Shown: positions 1-9,092, counted from the stretch's first letter. The stretch is DNA of 64,000 nt from Actinoallomurus sp963850195 (GCA_963850195.1 CAWKKD010000009.1:558001-622000); one strand, 5' to 3'. Notes: generated from the sequence alone by a model not told the origin. Numbers and translations are program-made.

Positions 1-770
1 AGCCCGCGAAGGGCGACGAGCCGATCGCGGTGCCCGGTGTCGTGGGCGAGCAGGATGGTCCCGGGCTCGCAGGAGTTCACGATGTAGTCGACGAGCCGGC
101 CGGCCGGATGCCCGAGGTAGGACTCGCGCATCTTCAGCGACCACAGGCAGAGGCGGTAGCCGAGCTGCCCGGCGGCGCTCAGCGTCGTACCCCCGATGTT
201 GCCGAGCGGCGGGCGCAGCAGCGCGGCCTCCTTGCCCGTCACCTCGGCGATCATGGCGTGCGCGCGGTGGATCTCCTGGTATGCCTGGGTGTGCGTCGCC
301 CGCGACAGGTCGGTGTGCCCCCACGTGTGGTTGCCGACGGCGTGCCGGTCCATCCGGCCGTGGATCAGCCGGCCGTGCCGGCGTACGCGCCGTCCCACCA
401 TGAAGAACGTCGCCGGGATCCGCGCCTCGTCGAGGATGTCGTGGACCATCGGGGTCCAGTTCGGCATCGGGCCGTCGTCGAAGGTGAGCGCCACCAGCTT
501 CTGCGTGGTGTCGACCGCCCAGGTGACGTCGACGTTCCCGGAGGCCGGCCGCCAGGGGCCGTCGGACGGTACGCCCATGGCCGAGACCGGTGTCGCCGGC
601 AACGCGTCGGCGTCGTCGAGGGCGGCCCCGCCGGCGAGGCCCGCCATCGCCCCGGCCGCGCCGGCTCCGCCGGCGGCCAGGGCCCGGATGGCCGTACGCC
701 GCGGGACGTCGCGCACCACCGGCGAGACCACGCCGGGGACGGCCTCGAGATCCTCTACTAATTCCCCCAT
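1..770 (-). CDS. Secreted polysaccharide deacetylase (NodB domain), C-terminus cut by window edge
   Basis: Metal-dependent carbohydrate esterase (CE4/NodB fold) expected to remove acetyl groups from a cell-wall or capsular polysaccharide outside the membrane. The N-terminus has a twin-arginine stretch (PRRTAIR) followed by an Ala/Gly-rich hydrophobic segment, which looks like a Tat signal. Diagnostic motifs follow in order: TFDDGP (catalytic base Asp and metal Asp), NHTWGH (metal histidines), RPPLG, and LAHD near the visible end. About 256 codons are visible and the frame runs off the left edge, so the stop is missing. The ATG at 768-770 was chosen because it places the signal at the N-terminus; no strong ribosome binding site precedes it. 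The substrate cannot be told from sequence. Confidence 0.85.
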   Translation of the reverse strand, partial: MGELVEDLEAVPGVVSPVVRDVPRRTAIRALAAGGAGAAGAMAGLAGGAALDDADALPATPVSAMGVPSDGPWRPASGNVDVTWAVDTTQKLVALTFDDGPMPNWTPMVHDILDEARIPATFFMVGRRVRRHGRLIHGRMDRHAVGNHTWGHTDLSRATHTQAYQEIHRAHAMIAEVTGKEAALLRPPLGNIGGTTLSAAGQLGYRLCLWSLKMRESYLGHPAGRLVDYIVNSCEPGTILLAHDTGHRDRLVALRG

Positions 771-858
771 GACAAGGATCATCGCAAACCAAGGGTTAAC
801 GGTGCGTCATCCCCTGGAGGGATCGAATACGCCTTAAGGAGGAGTTTGCGGCGATTTG

Positions 859-886
859 GTGACCCCGCGCCGGAGCGCGGGGCCAC
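859..886 (-). terminator. Hairpin downstream of the EF-G-like gene
   Basis: The arms 859-870 and 875-886 pair over 12 bp around the 4-nt loop CGGA, with one G-U pair on the minus strand. The hairpin starts seven bases past the EF-G-like stop codon. No U-run follows, which is common in high-GC actinobacteria. Confidence 0.6.
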
Positions 887-892
887 GCAGGG

Positions 893-3034
893 TCAGGATT
901 CGGCGACGAGCTTGTCCGCGAGGTTGGACGGCAGCGGCTCGTACCTCAGGAAGGTGCGGCTGAACGAGCCCGTGCCGTGCGACATCGACCGGAGGTCGAT
1001 CGCATACCGCGTGATCTCCAGCTGCGGCACCTCGGCCCTGATCATCGAACGGCCGCCAGGCACGGTCTCACTGCCCAGCACCCGGCCGCGCCGCGAGGAC
1101 AGGTCGGACATGACCGCGCCGACGAAGTCGTCGGCCACGAGCACGGAGACCTCGTCCACCGGCTCCAGCAGCAGGACCTTGGTCTTGGTCGCCGCGTCCT
1201 TGAGGCCGAGCGACCCCGCGGTCTGGAAGGCCATGTCGGAGGAGTCCACCGAGTGCGCCTTGCCGTCGTGCAGCGTGACCCTGATGTCGACCATCGGGTA
1301 CCCGGCGAGGACGCCGCGCTCCATCTGGATGCGCAGGCCCTTCTCCACCGAAGGGATGAACTGGCGCGGGACGACCCCGCCGACGATCTTGTCGACGAAC
1401 TCGAACCCGGTGCCCGACGGCAGCGGCTCGACGTCGATGTGGCAGATCGCGTACTGCCCGTGCCCGCCGCTCTGCTTGACGTGGCGGCCGAGCCCGCCCG
1501 CGGTGCCGCCGAAGGTCTCGCGCAGCGGTACCCGCAGCGTCACGGTCTCGACCTCGACGCCGTATCTGCTGCTCAGCCGCTCCAGGAGCACGTCGGCGTG
1601 TGCCTCGCCCATGTTCCACAGCACGAGCTGGCGCGTCTCGGAGTTGTTCTCGAGCCGCAGCGTCGGGTCCTCGGCGACGAGCCGGGACAGCGCCTGGGAC
1701 AGCTTGTCCTCGTCGGCCTTCGACTTCGCCTGGATGGCCGTCGGCAGCAGCGGGTCCGGCATGGACCACGGGGCCATCAGCAGCGGCCGGTCCTTGGAGG
1801 AGATCGTGTCGCCGGTCTCCGCGCGGGTCAGCTTGGCGACCGCGCAGATGTCGCCGGCCATGCACGACGCCACGGTCCGCTGGGTCTTGCCCAGCGGCGA
1901 GGTCAGCGCGCCGACGCGTTCGTCCACGTCGTGGTCCTCGTGACCGCGGTCCTCCAGGCCGTGGCCGGATACGTGGACGGTGGCGTCGGGCGTCAGCGTC
2001 CCGCTGAACACGCGAACCAGCGAGATCCGCCCGACGTACGGGTCGGAGGTGGTCTTGACGACCTCCGCCACCAGCGGCCCGTCGGGATCGCACTTGAGGT
2101 CTTCGGCCGACCCGCCCTCGGTGGTCGTCACCGGCGGGATGCCGTGCTCGAGCGGTGACGGGAAGGCCTGGGTGATCACCTCGAGCAGCTCGCCCATGCC
2201 GATCACGGGCCCGGGGTGGTCGCCGTGGGGCACCGACGTCGTCAGCACCGGGTAGAAGGTGCCGCGCGCGACCGCCTTCTCCATGTCCTCGATGAGCGCC
2301 TTGACGTCGATCTCCTCACCGGACACGTAGCGTTCCATGAGGGTCTCGTCTTCGCTCTCCTGGATGATCCCCTCGATGAGGGCGCCGCGCTGCTCCTCGA
2401 GGCGGTCCAGGAACTTCGGGTCGGGATCGTGCTCGGTGCGGCCGCCGGAGGAGTAGTCGAAGCACTTCTGCGACAGGAGCCCGATCAGGCCCTCCTCGCA
2501 GGGGAAGTAGCACGGCAGGACGCCCTCGCCGAACGCGTCCTGGCACTCGGCCAGGGCCTCGTCGAAGTCGCCGCGCTGCTGGTCGATCTTGGTGATGACG
2601 ACGGCGCGCGGCATGCCGACCGACGCGCACTCCTCCCACAGCATCCGGGTGACGCCGTCGATGCCGTCGACCGCCGAGACGACGAACAGGGCCGCGTCGG
2701 CCGCCCGTAGCCCGGCCCGCAGATCGCCGACGAAGTCGGCGTAACCTGGGGTGTCCAGCAGGTTGACCTTGACGCCGCCCTGCATGATCGAGGCGAGGGA
2801 GAGGTTCACCGAGCGTTGCTGGCGCATCTCCACTTCGTCGTAGTCGCTGACCGTCGAGCCGTCTTCGACGCGACCGGGACGCTGGATCGTACCGGTCGCA
2901 GCGAGCAGCGCCTCGACGAGAGTCGTCTTGCCCGCACCAGAGTGGCCGACCAGTGCGACATTACGGATTTTTTCGGGCTGGTCGACCGACGGTGCCCTGC
3001 CGGCGGCTCCTTGTGGACCTGTCTTGTCCGCCAC
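893..3034 (-). CDS. Elongation factor G-like protein (EF-G2 type translational GTPase)
   Basis: Ribosome-associated GTPase paralogous to EF-G, 713 aa. The GTP-binding domain has the P-loop GHSGAGKT (30-37), the G3 motif DTPGY (94-98) and the G4 motif TKID; EF-G domains II to V follow. Canonical EF-G has His where this protein has Tyr98, and Tyr is typical of the EF-G2 subfamily (for example Thermus EF-G2). It is therefore probably not the main translocase FusA, which usually lies in the str operon. The GTG start at 3032-3034 was chosen because a GGAGGT Shine-Dalgarno sits six bases upstream; a longer upstream reading lacks one. The gene is divergent from pgsA. The physiological role of this subfamily is not settled. 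Confidence 0.9.
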   Translation of the reverse strand: MADKTGPQGAAGRAPSVDQPEKIRNVALVGHSGAGKTTLVEALLAATGTIQRPGRVEDGSTVSDYDEVEMRQQRSVNLSLASIMQGGVKVNLLDTPGYADFVGDLRAGLRAADAALFVVSAVDGIDGVTRMLWEECASVGMPRAVVITKIDQQRGDFDEALAECQDAFGEGVLPCYFPCEEGLIGLLSQKCFDYSSGGRTEHDPDPKFLDRLEEQRGALIEGIIQESEDETLMERYVSGEEIDVKALIEDMEKAVARGTFYPVLTTSVPHGDHPGPVIGMGELLEVITQAFPSPLEHGIPPVTTTEGGSAEDLKCDPDGPLVAEVVKTTSDPYVGRISLVRVFSGTLTPDATVHVSGHGLEDRGHEDHDVDERVGALTSPLGKTQRTVASCMAGDICAVAKLTRAETGDTISSKDRPLLMAPWSMPDPLLPTAIQAKSKADEDKLSQALSRLVAEDPTLRLENNSETRQLVLWNMGEAHADVLLERLSSRYGVEVETVTLRVPLRETFGGTAGGLGRHVKQSGGHGQYAICHIDVEPLPSGTGFEFVDKIVGGVVPRQFIPSVEKGLRIQMERGVLAGYPMVDIRVTLHDGKAHSVDSSDMAFQTAGSLGLKDAATKTKVLLLEPVDEVSVLVADDFVGAVMSDLSSRRGRVLGSETVPGGRSMIRAEVPQLEITRYAIDLRSMSHGTGSFSRTFLRYEPLPSNLADKLVAES

Positions 3035-3267
3035 GCGCCCACCTCCAATTGGACCTGGGTGTGACGGGCGCCACACCCGTGGTCACCACCCTCTCCGCCC
3101 GGGCCTCATATCACAAGGGGTGACCGGGAAAGACTCAAGGCCCCTCTGATATGTGCCGTTCCCACCTGCGGTGACGTCACGCACTACGATTGGCCCGCCA
3201 AGGGGGTGGCGGGGCGCAGCCACGGGCGAAACCACTGCGGCCGTTTCACGAATTCACAAGGATGGCA

Positions 3268-3882
3268 ATGCTCAACCACTTTCGGCCGGCGCTGGCGCGT
3301 GTCACTTCGCCCGTCGGTACGGCGCTGGCTCGTACCGGCGTCACACCCAACACGATCACGATCATCGGCACGATCGGCGTCGTCGGCGGCGCGCTGGGGT
3401 TCTACCCGCGCGGCCAGTTCTTCTGGGGCACCGTCGTGATCACGCTCTTCGTGCTGTTCGACATGTTCGACGGCGCGGTCGCCCGCATCACGGGCCGTAC
3501 CAGCCGCTTCGGGGCCTTCCTCGACTCCAACATGGACCGGGTCTCCGACGCCGCGATCTTCTCCGGGCTGATCGTGTGCTTCGCGGGCCAGCAACGGCAC
3601 GACATGATGCTGCTCGGCCTCTCGCTGTTCTGCCTGATCTCCGGCGCGCTCGTGTCGTACGCACGCGCGCGCGCCGAGGGTGTCGGCCTGAACGCCGCCG
3701 TCGGCATCGCCGAGCGCGGCGAGCGCCTGATCATCGGGTTGGTGGCCATCGGCCTCGACGGGCTGGGCGTGCCTTACATCCTGGCCGCAGGCCTGTGGAT
3801 CCTGGCCATCGCGAGCGCGATCACCGTCGCGCAGCGCTACCTCGCCGTACTCCGGCAGCTGGAGGCCGGAGAGGCCTCATGA
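3268..3882 (+). CDS. pgsA: CDP-alcohol phosphatidyltransferase, probable phosphatidylinositol phosphate synthase
   Basis: Integral membrane enzyme that transfers a phosphatidyl group from CDP-diacylglycerol to an alcohol. In this operon the acceptor is probably inositol phosphate, the first step towards PIMs. The 204-aa protein carries the CDP-alcohol transferase signature D-x2-D-G-x2-A-R-x8-G-x3-D-x3-D (from DMFDGAVAR to DSNMDRVSD), with several hydrophobic helices around it. The ATG at 3268 is preferred because AAGG lies six bases upstream; the ATG at 3262 touches that AAGG. The stop overlaps the next start (ATGA), so translation is coupled to the acyltransferase. The order pgsA-acyltransferase-pimA matches the mycobacterial and Streptomyces PIM locus. 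Confidence 0.92.
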   Translation: MLNHFRPALARVTSPVGTALARTGVTPNTITIIGTIGVVGGALGFYPRGQFFWGTVVITLFVLFDMFDGAVARITGRTSRFGAFLDSNMDRVSDAAIFSGLIVCFAGQQRHDMMLLGLSLFCLISGALVSYARARAEGVGLNAAVGIAERGERLIIGLVAIGLDGLGVPYILAAGLWILAIASAITVAQRYLAVLRQLEAGEAS

Positions 3883-4763
3883 AGGACGAGGTGATGGACG
3901 CCGCCTACGCGCTCGGGTGGCTCGCGGTCCGGCACATGCCCGAGCCGGTGGCGCACGAGGTCTTCGCGCTCATCGCCGACCGGATCTGGCGCAAGCACGG
4001 CCGTGGCGTCCGGCAGCTCGAGAAGAACCTCCGCCGCGTCGTCGGCGACGACGTCTCCGAGGAGGCGCTGCGCGAGCTGAGCCGTAAGGGCATGCGCTCC
4101 TACCTCCGCTACTGGATGGAGTCCTTCCGGCTCCCCTCGATGAGCCGCGAGCGCATCCTGTCCGGGATGCGCATCACCGGCGTCGAAGAGATCTTCAAGG
4201 AGATCGAGGCCGGGCGCGGCGTCATCGCCGCCCTGCCCCACATGGGCAACTACGACCACGCCGGTGCCTGGATCGCGCTGTCGGGCACACCGTTCACCAC
4301 CGTGATGGAGCGCCTCAAACCCGAGTCGCTGTACGACCGGTTCGTCGCCTACCGCGCCGGCCTGGGCATGGAGGTCCTGCCGGCCTCCGGGGGGGACGGC
4401 GACGTCTTCCTCACCCTCGCCGACCGGCTCGAGAACGGCCGGCTGGTCTGCCTGGTCGCCGACCGCGACCTCACCGTGAACGGCGTCGAGGTCGAGTTCT
4501 TCGGTCGCCCCGCCAAGCTGCCCGCCGGACCGGCCGCGTTGGCCGTACGGACCGGGGCCGCTCTTCGCCCCGTCACCCTCTGGTACGAGAATGAGCACTG
4601 GGGCGCGCGCGTCCACGATGAGATCGCGGTGCCGGACGGCGGCGACGAGCAGGCGAAGATCGTCGCGATGACCCAGTCCCTCGCCCACGCGTTTCAGCAG
4701 AGCGTCGCCGCACACCCGGAGGACTGGCACATGCTCCAGCGCGTCTGGGTGGAGGACCTGTGA
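3879..4763 (+). CDS. patA: Phosphatidylinositol mannoside acyltransferase (LpxL/HtrB family)
   Basis: Acyl-CoA-dependent acyltransferase expected to acylate the mannose of phosphatidylinositol monomannoside at the inner face of the membrane. It is 294 aa, normal for the family. The catalytic H-x4-D motif is visible as HMGNYD (H121, D126), followed by the conserved region with VADRDL and the FFGRPAKLPAG substrate segment. The start overlaps the pgsA stop by four bases, and pimA follows 27 bases after the stop. Annotation as PatA rests on family motif plus operon position; other LpxL-like acyltransferases share the fold. Confidence 0.9.
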   Translation: MKDEVMDAAYALGWLAVRHMPEPVAHEVFALIADRIWRKHGRGVRQLEKNLRRVVGDDVSEEALRELSRKGMRSYLRYWMESFRLPSMSRERILSGMRITGVEEIFKEIEAGRGVIAALPHMGNYDHAGAWIALSGTPFTTVMERLKPESLYDRFVAYRAGLGMEVLPASGGDGDVFLTLADRLENGRLVCLVADRDLTVNGVEVEFFGRPAKLPAGPAALAVRTGAALRPVTLWYENEHWGARVHDEIAVPDGGDEQAKIVAMTQSLAHAFQQSVAAHPEDWHMLQRVWVEDL

Positions 4764-4790
4764 GCCGACCGGGCGGCCGGTACGAGTGAG

Positions 4791-5936
4791 ATGGGTGAGC
4801 GACCTGTGAGGATCGGCATCGTCTGCCCGTACACCTGGGACGTCCCCGGCGGCGTGCAGCAGCACGTACGTGACCTGGCCGAGGCGCTGTTCGCCTCAGG
4901 CCACGAGGTGTCGGTCATCGCGCCCGCCGACGACGACGCGCCCCTGCCGGCGTACGTCGTGTCGGCCGGGCGCGCGGTCCCGGTGCCCTACAACGGCTCG
5001 GTCGCCCGGCTCTCCTTCGGATTCCTCTCGGCGAGCCGGGTGCGCCGGTGGATCAGGGAGGGCGCCTTCGACGTCCTGCACGTGCACGAGCCCGCGGCGC
5101 CCTCGCTCGGCCTCCTCGCATGCTGGGCCGCTGACGGCCCGATCGTGGCGACCTTCCACGCGTCGTTCGAGCGGTCGCGCGCGCTGTCGGCGGCCGGTCC
5201 GATCCTCCAGAGCGCCCTGGAGAAGATCACCGCGCGGATCGCGGTGTCGGAGAAGGCGCGCCGCACCCTGGTCGAACACCTCGGCGGCGACGCCGTACTG
5301 ATCCCCAACGGCGTGACCACCGAGCGCTACGCCATGGCCGAGCCGCTGCCGGGCTGGCCCGGCGACGACGGCGCCCTGGGCTTCCTCGGCCGCATGGACG
5401 AGCAGCGCAAGGGCCTGCCGGTGCTGCTGCGGGCCTTCGAGATCCTCGGCCGCGAGCGCCCCGGGCTGCGGCTGCTCCTCGCCGGCCCCGGCGACGCCGC
5501 TGAGATACGCGCGCGCGTCTCGGCGGACCTGCGCGACCGGGTGGTCAACCTCGGCCTGGTAAGCGAGGCCGACAAGGTACGCGCGCTGCACTCGGTCGAC
5601 GTCTTCGTGGCGCCCAACACCGGCGGTGAGAGCTTCGGCATCGTGCTCGCGGAGGCGATGTCGGCGGGCGCGCCGATCCTGGCCAGCGACATCGAGGCGT
5701 TCCGCCGGGTGCTGCTGGACGGGAGCGCGGGCGCCCTGTTCCCGGTGGGCGACGCCGACGCGCTGGCCGCCACGGCCGCCGAACTCCTCGACGACGCCCC
5801 GCGCCGCAAGCAACTGTCCGACGAGGCCAAGGCGGCCGTACGCGCCTATGACTGGTCGACCGTCGCACGTGACGTGGTCCGGGTCTATGAGACCGTGGCC
5901 GGCGAGGACGCCGTCGTCGAGCTGTCCGGGAGCTGA
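4791..5936 (+). CDS. pimA: Phosphatidyl-myo-inositol mannosyltransferase (GT4)
   Basis: Transfers the first mannose from GDP-mannose to phosphatidylinositol at the cytoplasmic membrane surface. The 381-aa protein has the two Rossmann lobes of GT-B enzymes. Visible features are the N-terminal glycine loop PGGVQQH, the central GFLGRMDEQRKGLPVLL segment that begins the donor-binding lobe, and the C-terminal E-x7-E signature in GGESFGIVLAEAMSAG. ATG 4791 is used; the in-frame GTG at 4806 would give a start resembling mycobacterial PimA and is a real alternative. It is the third gene of the PIM operon, and the next gene begins two bases after the stop. Confidence 0.92.
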   Translation: MGERPVRIGIVCPYTWDVPGGVQQHVRDLAEALFASGHEVSVIAPADDDAPLPAYVVSAGRAVPVPYNGSVARLSFGFLSASRVRRWIREGAFDVLHVHEPAAPSLGLLACWAADGPIVATFHASFERSRALSAAGPILQSALEKITARIAVSEKARRTLVEHLGGDAVLIPNGVTTERYAMAEPLPGWPGDDGALGFLGRMDEQRKGLPVLLRAFEILGRERPGLRLLLAGPGDAAEIRARVSADLRDRVVNLGLVSEADKVRALHSVDVFVAPNTGGESFGIVLAEAMSAGAPILASDIEAFRRVLLDGSAGALFPVGDADALAATAAELLDDAPRRKQLSDEAKAAVRAYDWSTVARDVVRVYETVAGEDAVVELSGS

Positions 5937-5938
5937 GC

Positions 5939-6472
5939 GTGCCCGAGACCCTCATGAACATCGCCCTGCTCGTCGCGATCGTGATCCTCATGGGCGTGTA
6001 CGTCTCGTGGCGCGCCACCAGGCTCGACCGGCTGCACGTCCGCCTCGAGACCGCCCGTGCCGGGCTTGACGCGGCCCTGGTGCGGCGCGCGGCGGTCGCC
6101 CTTGAGCTGGCGGCCTCCCGCCAGCTCGACCCCGCGACGAGCCTCCTGCTGGCCGCGGCCGCCCATGAGGCGCGGATCGCCGACGTGGACAACCGGGAGT
6201 TCGCCGAGAGCGACCTGTCGCGCGCGCTGCGCGCCGTCGTCGACCAGCCGGACTTTCGCGACACGCTCGTGGCGCGCCACGACGGCGCGGCGCTCCTCGG
6301 CGATCTCGACGCCGCCGTGCGGAAGGTCGGCTACGCGCGGAGTTTCTACAACAACGCGGTCACCGCGACCCGGGCCGCGCGGCGCAAGCTGCTGCCCCGG
6401 CTCCTGCCCCTGTCCGGACGGGCGCCGCTGCCGGAGTTCTTCGAGATCGACGACGCCCCGCCGGGGGCCTGA
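5939..6472 (+). CDS. LemA-like membrane-anchored protein in the PIM operon
   Basis: A 177-aa protein with one N-terminal transmembrane helix (about residues 5-22) and a long helical, charged body. The C-terminal part (ARSFYNNAVTA then PLPEFFEID) resembles the end of LemA-family proteins, which share a YN-A-V element and a P-x-x-F-F/Y ending. LemA proteins are helical bundles of poorly known function on the outer face of the membrane. The GTG start is two bases after the pimA stop, so it is almost certainly co-transcribed with PIM synthesis genes. The LemA relation is my inference from motif resemblance; a specific role is not known. Confidence 0.7.
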   Translation: MPETLMNIALLVAIVILMGVYVSWRATRLDRLHVRLETARAGLDAALVRRAAVALELAASRQLDPATSLLLAAAAHEARIADVDNREFAESDLSRALRAVVDQPDFRDTLVARHDGAALLGDLDAAVRKVGYARSFYNNAVTATRAARRKLLPRLLPLSGRAPLPEFFEIDDAPPGA

Positions 6473-6578
6473 GCCGGGCCCCTGCCGGCGACCTTCCGTA
6501 CGCGCGGCGCCCTCACCACGGCGTTCATCGACTACCCTCGCCGGTTCAGAGCTTCCGAATTGCCGGAAAGGTCGAGCT

Positions 6579-7580
6579 GTGCGCTTCCGAGTCGCATCCA
6601 TGGGCGCCGCCGTACTCGCGGCCGCGGCGTCCTGCTCCCACGGGCCGAAACCGGAGTCCGCGCCGCCGCCCCCCGCCTCCACCCGCCCGGCGTCCCCGAC
6701 GCCCACGCCCCCCGGCACCAACCCGTTCACCGGCACGAACACGGCGGCCGGGCCGGTGCTGGCGATCAAGGTGGACAACACGCGCTCCGCCAAGCCGCAG
6801 CTCGGGCTGCGCTCGGCGGACCTCGTCTACGTCGAGCAGGTCGAGGGCGGCCTGAGCCGCGTCATGGCGATCTACTCCTCGAAGCTGCCCGCGCGCGTCG
6901 GGCCGGTCCGCAGCGCCCGCATCTCCGACCTGCACCTGCTGCCGCAGTTCGGCCGTCCCGCCTTCGCCTTCTCCGGCGTGCAGGGCAAGATGAAGCCGTA
7001 CGTGGCCAAGGCGCCGCTGATCGACGTGTCACAGGACCGCGGCAACACCGGCTACGCGCGCACCGGCGCGCACGCGCCCCCGTACAACCTCTATGCCTCG
7101 CCCCGCGCGCTGCTCGCACGCGCGCACGGCGCGGCCAAGCCCCGCGACATCGGCTTCCGGTTCGGGCCGGCCCCCGAGGGCGGGCGGCCGGTCGCGAGCT
7201 ACAAGGCGCGCTACCCCTCGGCGTCGTTCGCCTTCCGCTGGTCGGCCGATGCCAAGCGATGGCTGGTCACCCAGGACGGCCGGTCCGACAATGCGGCCGA
7301 AGGCGGACGGCTCGGTGCCGGGACGATCGTCATCCAGCGGGCCCGTACGACGCGGTCGCCGTTCCACGACTTCCTCGGCAACTACACCCCGCTGGTGAAC
7401 ACGGTCGGCACGGGAACGGCGACCGTTCTGCGTGACGGCAAGGCCTTCGACGCCCGCTGGTCGCGGTCGTCGGAGGCGACGGGGACCACCTTCACGACGA
7501 AGGACGGGCACCCGATGACGTTCGCGCCGGGGCAGGTCTGGGTCGTTCTCGTCAACGCCGGAAAGCCCACTACACCATGA
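6579..7580 (+). CDS. DUF3048 (YerB-like) lipoprotein
   Basis: A predicted exported lipoprotein of 333 aa. The N-terminus is a short hydrophobic stretch ending at a cysteine (AAASC, residue about 19). A Pro/Ser/Thr-rich linker follows, then a domain with DUF3048 features: VDNTRSAKPQLGL, the VYVEQVEGG segment, VGPVRSAR, and a C-terminal portion with TGTATVLRDGKAFDARWSR. The family includes Bacillus YerB, a lipoprotein of unclear function. The GTG at 6579 was chosen because GGAAAGG lies just upstream and it places the lipobox near the N-terminus; the same frame stays open further upstream without a sensible signal. It is 106 bases from the LemA-like gene and may be in the same transcript. Confidence 0.85.
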   Translation: MRFRVASMGAAVLAAAASCSHGPKPESAPPPPASTRPASPTPTPPGTNPFTGTNTAAGPVLAIKVDNTRSAKPQLGLRSADLVYVEQVEGGLSRVMAIYSSKLPARVGPVRSARISDLHLLPQFGRPAFAFSGVQGKMKPYVAKAPLIDVSQDRGNTGYARTGAHAPPYNLYASPRALLARAHGAAKPRDIGFRFGPAPEGGRPVASYKARYPSASFAFRWSADAKRWLVTQDGRSDNAAEGGRLGAGTIVIQRARTTRSPFHDFLGNYTPLVNTVGTGTATVLRDGKAFDARWSRSSEATGTTFTTKDGHPMTFAPGQVWVVLVNAGKPTTP

Positions 7581-7690
7581 GATGGCCTGGTTATTGGACT
7601 TGACGGAGTATGGGGGATTCGGTTCGATCTTCCTTTCCAACGCAGGGTGACTTGGGGGTCGTCCTGCGCTCAAGCAAGTAGGGGGACTCT

Positions 7691-7990
7691 GTGGGACGCT
7701 CCGTATCCCGAACCATCGCCACCATCGTCCTGGCGGGCGTGCTCCCGCTGGGCCTGGCCGCTTGTGGTGGCGCGAAGGTCAGCAAGACCGACATCTCCGC
7801 CAAGCTGAAGTCCGACTCGCAGTTCAAGGCGCTGAACGACAAGCAGCGCGACTGCCTCGCCGACCTGATGCTCAAGAAGGGCAACAAGGGCGACCTGAAG
7901 GACTGGGTCGACGGCAAGAAGAAGATCGACGATGTCCGCGGCGACTCCAGCGGCATCGAGGACTCCGCGCGCAAGTGCGCGACTGGATGA
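7691..7990 (+). CDS. Small lipoprotein of unknown function
   Basis: A 99-aa protein with a clear lipoprotein signal: basic start (GRSVSR), hydrophobic core, and lipobox LAAC with the acceptor cysteine at about residue 25. The mature part is about 75 residues, lysine-rich and predicted helical, with two further cysteines (DCLAD and ARKCA) that could form a disulfide. The purine-rich AGTAGGGGG upstream of GTG 7691 serves as ribosome binding site. No named domain is recognised. A strong hairpin follows the stop, so it is probably monocistronic. Confidence 0.75.
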   Translation: MGRSVSRTIATIVLAGVLPLGLAACGGAKVSKTDISAKLKSDSQFKALNDKQRDCLADLMLKKGNKGDLKDWVDGKKKIDDVRGDSSGIEDSARKCATG

Positions 7991-7997
7991 CCGGGCG

Positions 7998-8022
7998 CCC
8001 GCCTCACGTCCGCTGAGGCGGG
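7998..8022 (+). terminator. Hairpin after the small lipoprotein gene
   Basis: Perfect 9-bp stem (CCCGCCTCA at 7998-8006 with TGAGGCGGG at 8014-8022) around a 7-base loop, seven bases past the lipoprotein stop. No U-tract follows. Confidence 0.65.
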
Positions 8023-8170
8023 TACCGTCGGCATCGCCCCCGGAGGCCGGGTCCGGACACTCTGTTCGGGTCACGGCCTCGTTCCTTACGTATTGACGGG
8101 GGCGAAGCCGTCCTTACCTGCCTCTACCATGGAGACGACAGCTTGATCGACTTTCCGAAGAGGTAGCGCC

Positions 8171-9088
8171 GTGTCCACTGCCACGCCCACTCCGCCCACC
8201 GCCGCTCCGGAGACCGGCACCGCCCGTGTCAAGCGGGGCATGGCGGAGATGCTCAAGGGCGGCGTGATCATGGATGTCGTCACGCCGGAGCAGGCCAAGA
8301 TCGCCGAAGACGCCGGCGCCGTCGCCGTCATGGCACTGGAGCGCGTGCCCGCCGACATCCGTGCCGAAGGCGGCGTGTCGCGCATGAGCGACCCCGACAT
8401 GATCGACGGGATCATCGAGGCCGTCTCGATCCCGGTCATGGCCAAGGCCCGCATCGGGCACTTCGTCGAGGCCCAGGTTCTGCAGGCCCTCGGCGTCGAC
8501 TACATCGACGAGTCCGAGGTCCTCACGCCGGCCGACTACGACAACCACATCGACAAGTGGGCGTTCACCGTGCCGTTCGTGTGCGGCGCCACCAACCTCG
8601 GTGAGGCGCTGCGCCGCATCACCGAGGGCGCCGCGATGATCCGCTCCAAGGGTGAGGCCGGCACCGGAGACGTCTCCAACGCCACCACCCACATGCGCCA
8701 GCTCCGCCAGCAGATCCGGCGCCTCGGCTCGCTGCCCGAGGACGAGCTGTTCGTGGCGGCCAAGGAGCTCCAGGCCCCGTACGAGCTGGTCAAGGAGATC
8801 GCGCAGAGCGGCAAGCTGCCCGTCGTGCTCTTCACCGCCGGCGGCATCGCGACGCCCGCCGACGCCGCGATGATGATGCAGCTCGGCGCCGAGGGCGTGT
8901 TCGTCGGCTCCGGCATCTTCAAGTCCGGCGACCCGGCCAAGCGCGCCGAGGCGATCGTCAAGGCGACCACCTTCTTCGACGACCCCGACGTGATCGCCAA
9001 GGTCTCCCGTGGCCTCGGCGAGGCGATGGTCGGCATCAACGTCGCGACCATGGCCGAATCGGAGCGTTACGCCGGTCGAGGCTGGTGA
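8171..9088 (+). CDS. pdxS: Pyridoxal 5'-phosphate synthase, PdxS lyase subunit
   Basis: Forms PLP from ribose 5-phosphate, glyceraldehyde 3-phosphate and ammonia delivered by PdxT, in the cytoplasm as a dodecamer. The 305-aa TIM barrel contains the catalytic residues expected from Bacillus PdxS: Asp35 in VIMDV, Lys92 in AKARIGH, Lys160 in IRSKGEAGTG, and the phosphate-binding GIATPADAAMM and GVFVGSGIF loops. The first 20 residues are a Thr/Pro-rich extension. GTG 8171 is preceded by AAGAGGT. The partner pdxT lies 0.85 kb downstream with another gene between them. Confidence 0.97.
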   Translation: MSTATPTPPTAAPETGTARVKRGMAEMLKGGVIMDVVTPEQAKIAEDAGAVAVMALERVPADIRAEGGVSRMSDPDMIDGIIEAVSIPVMAKARIGHFVEAQVLQALGVDYIDESEVLTPADYDNHIDKWAFTVPFVCGATNLGEALRRITEGAAMIRSKGEAGTGDVSNATTHMRQLRQQIRRLGSLPEDELFVAAKELQAPYELVKEIAQSGKLPVVLFTAGGIATPADAAMMMQLGAEGVFVGSGIFKSGDPAKRAEAIVKATTFFDDPDVIAKVSRGLGEAMVGINVATMAESERYAGRGW

Positions 9089-9092
9089 CGGC

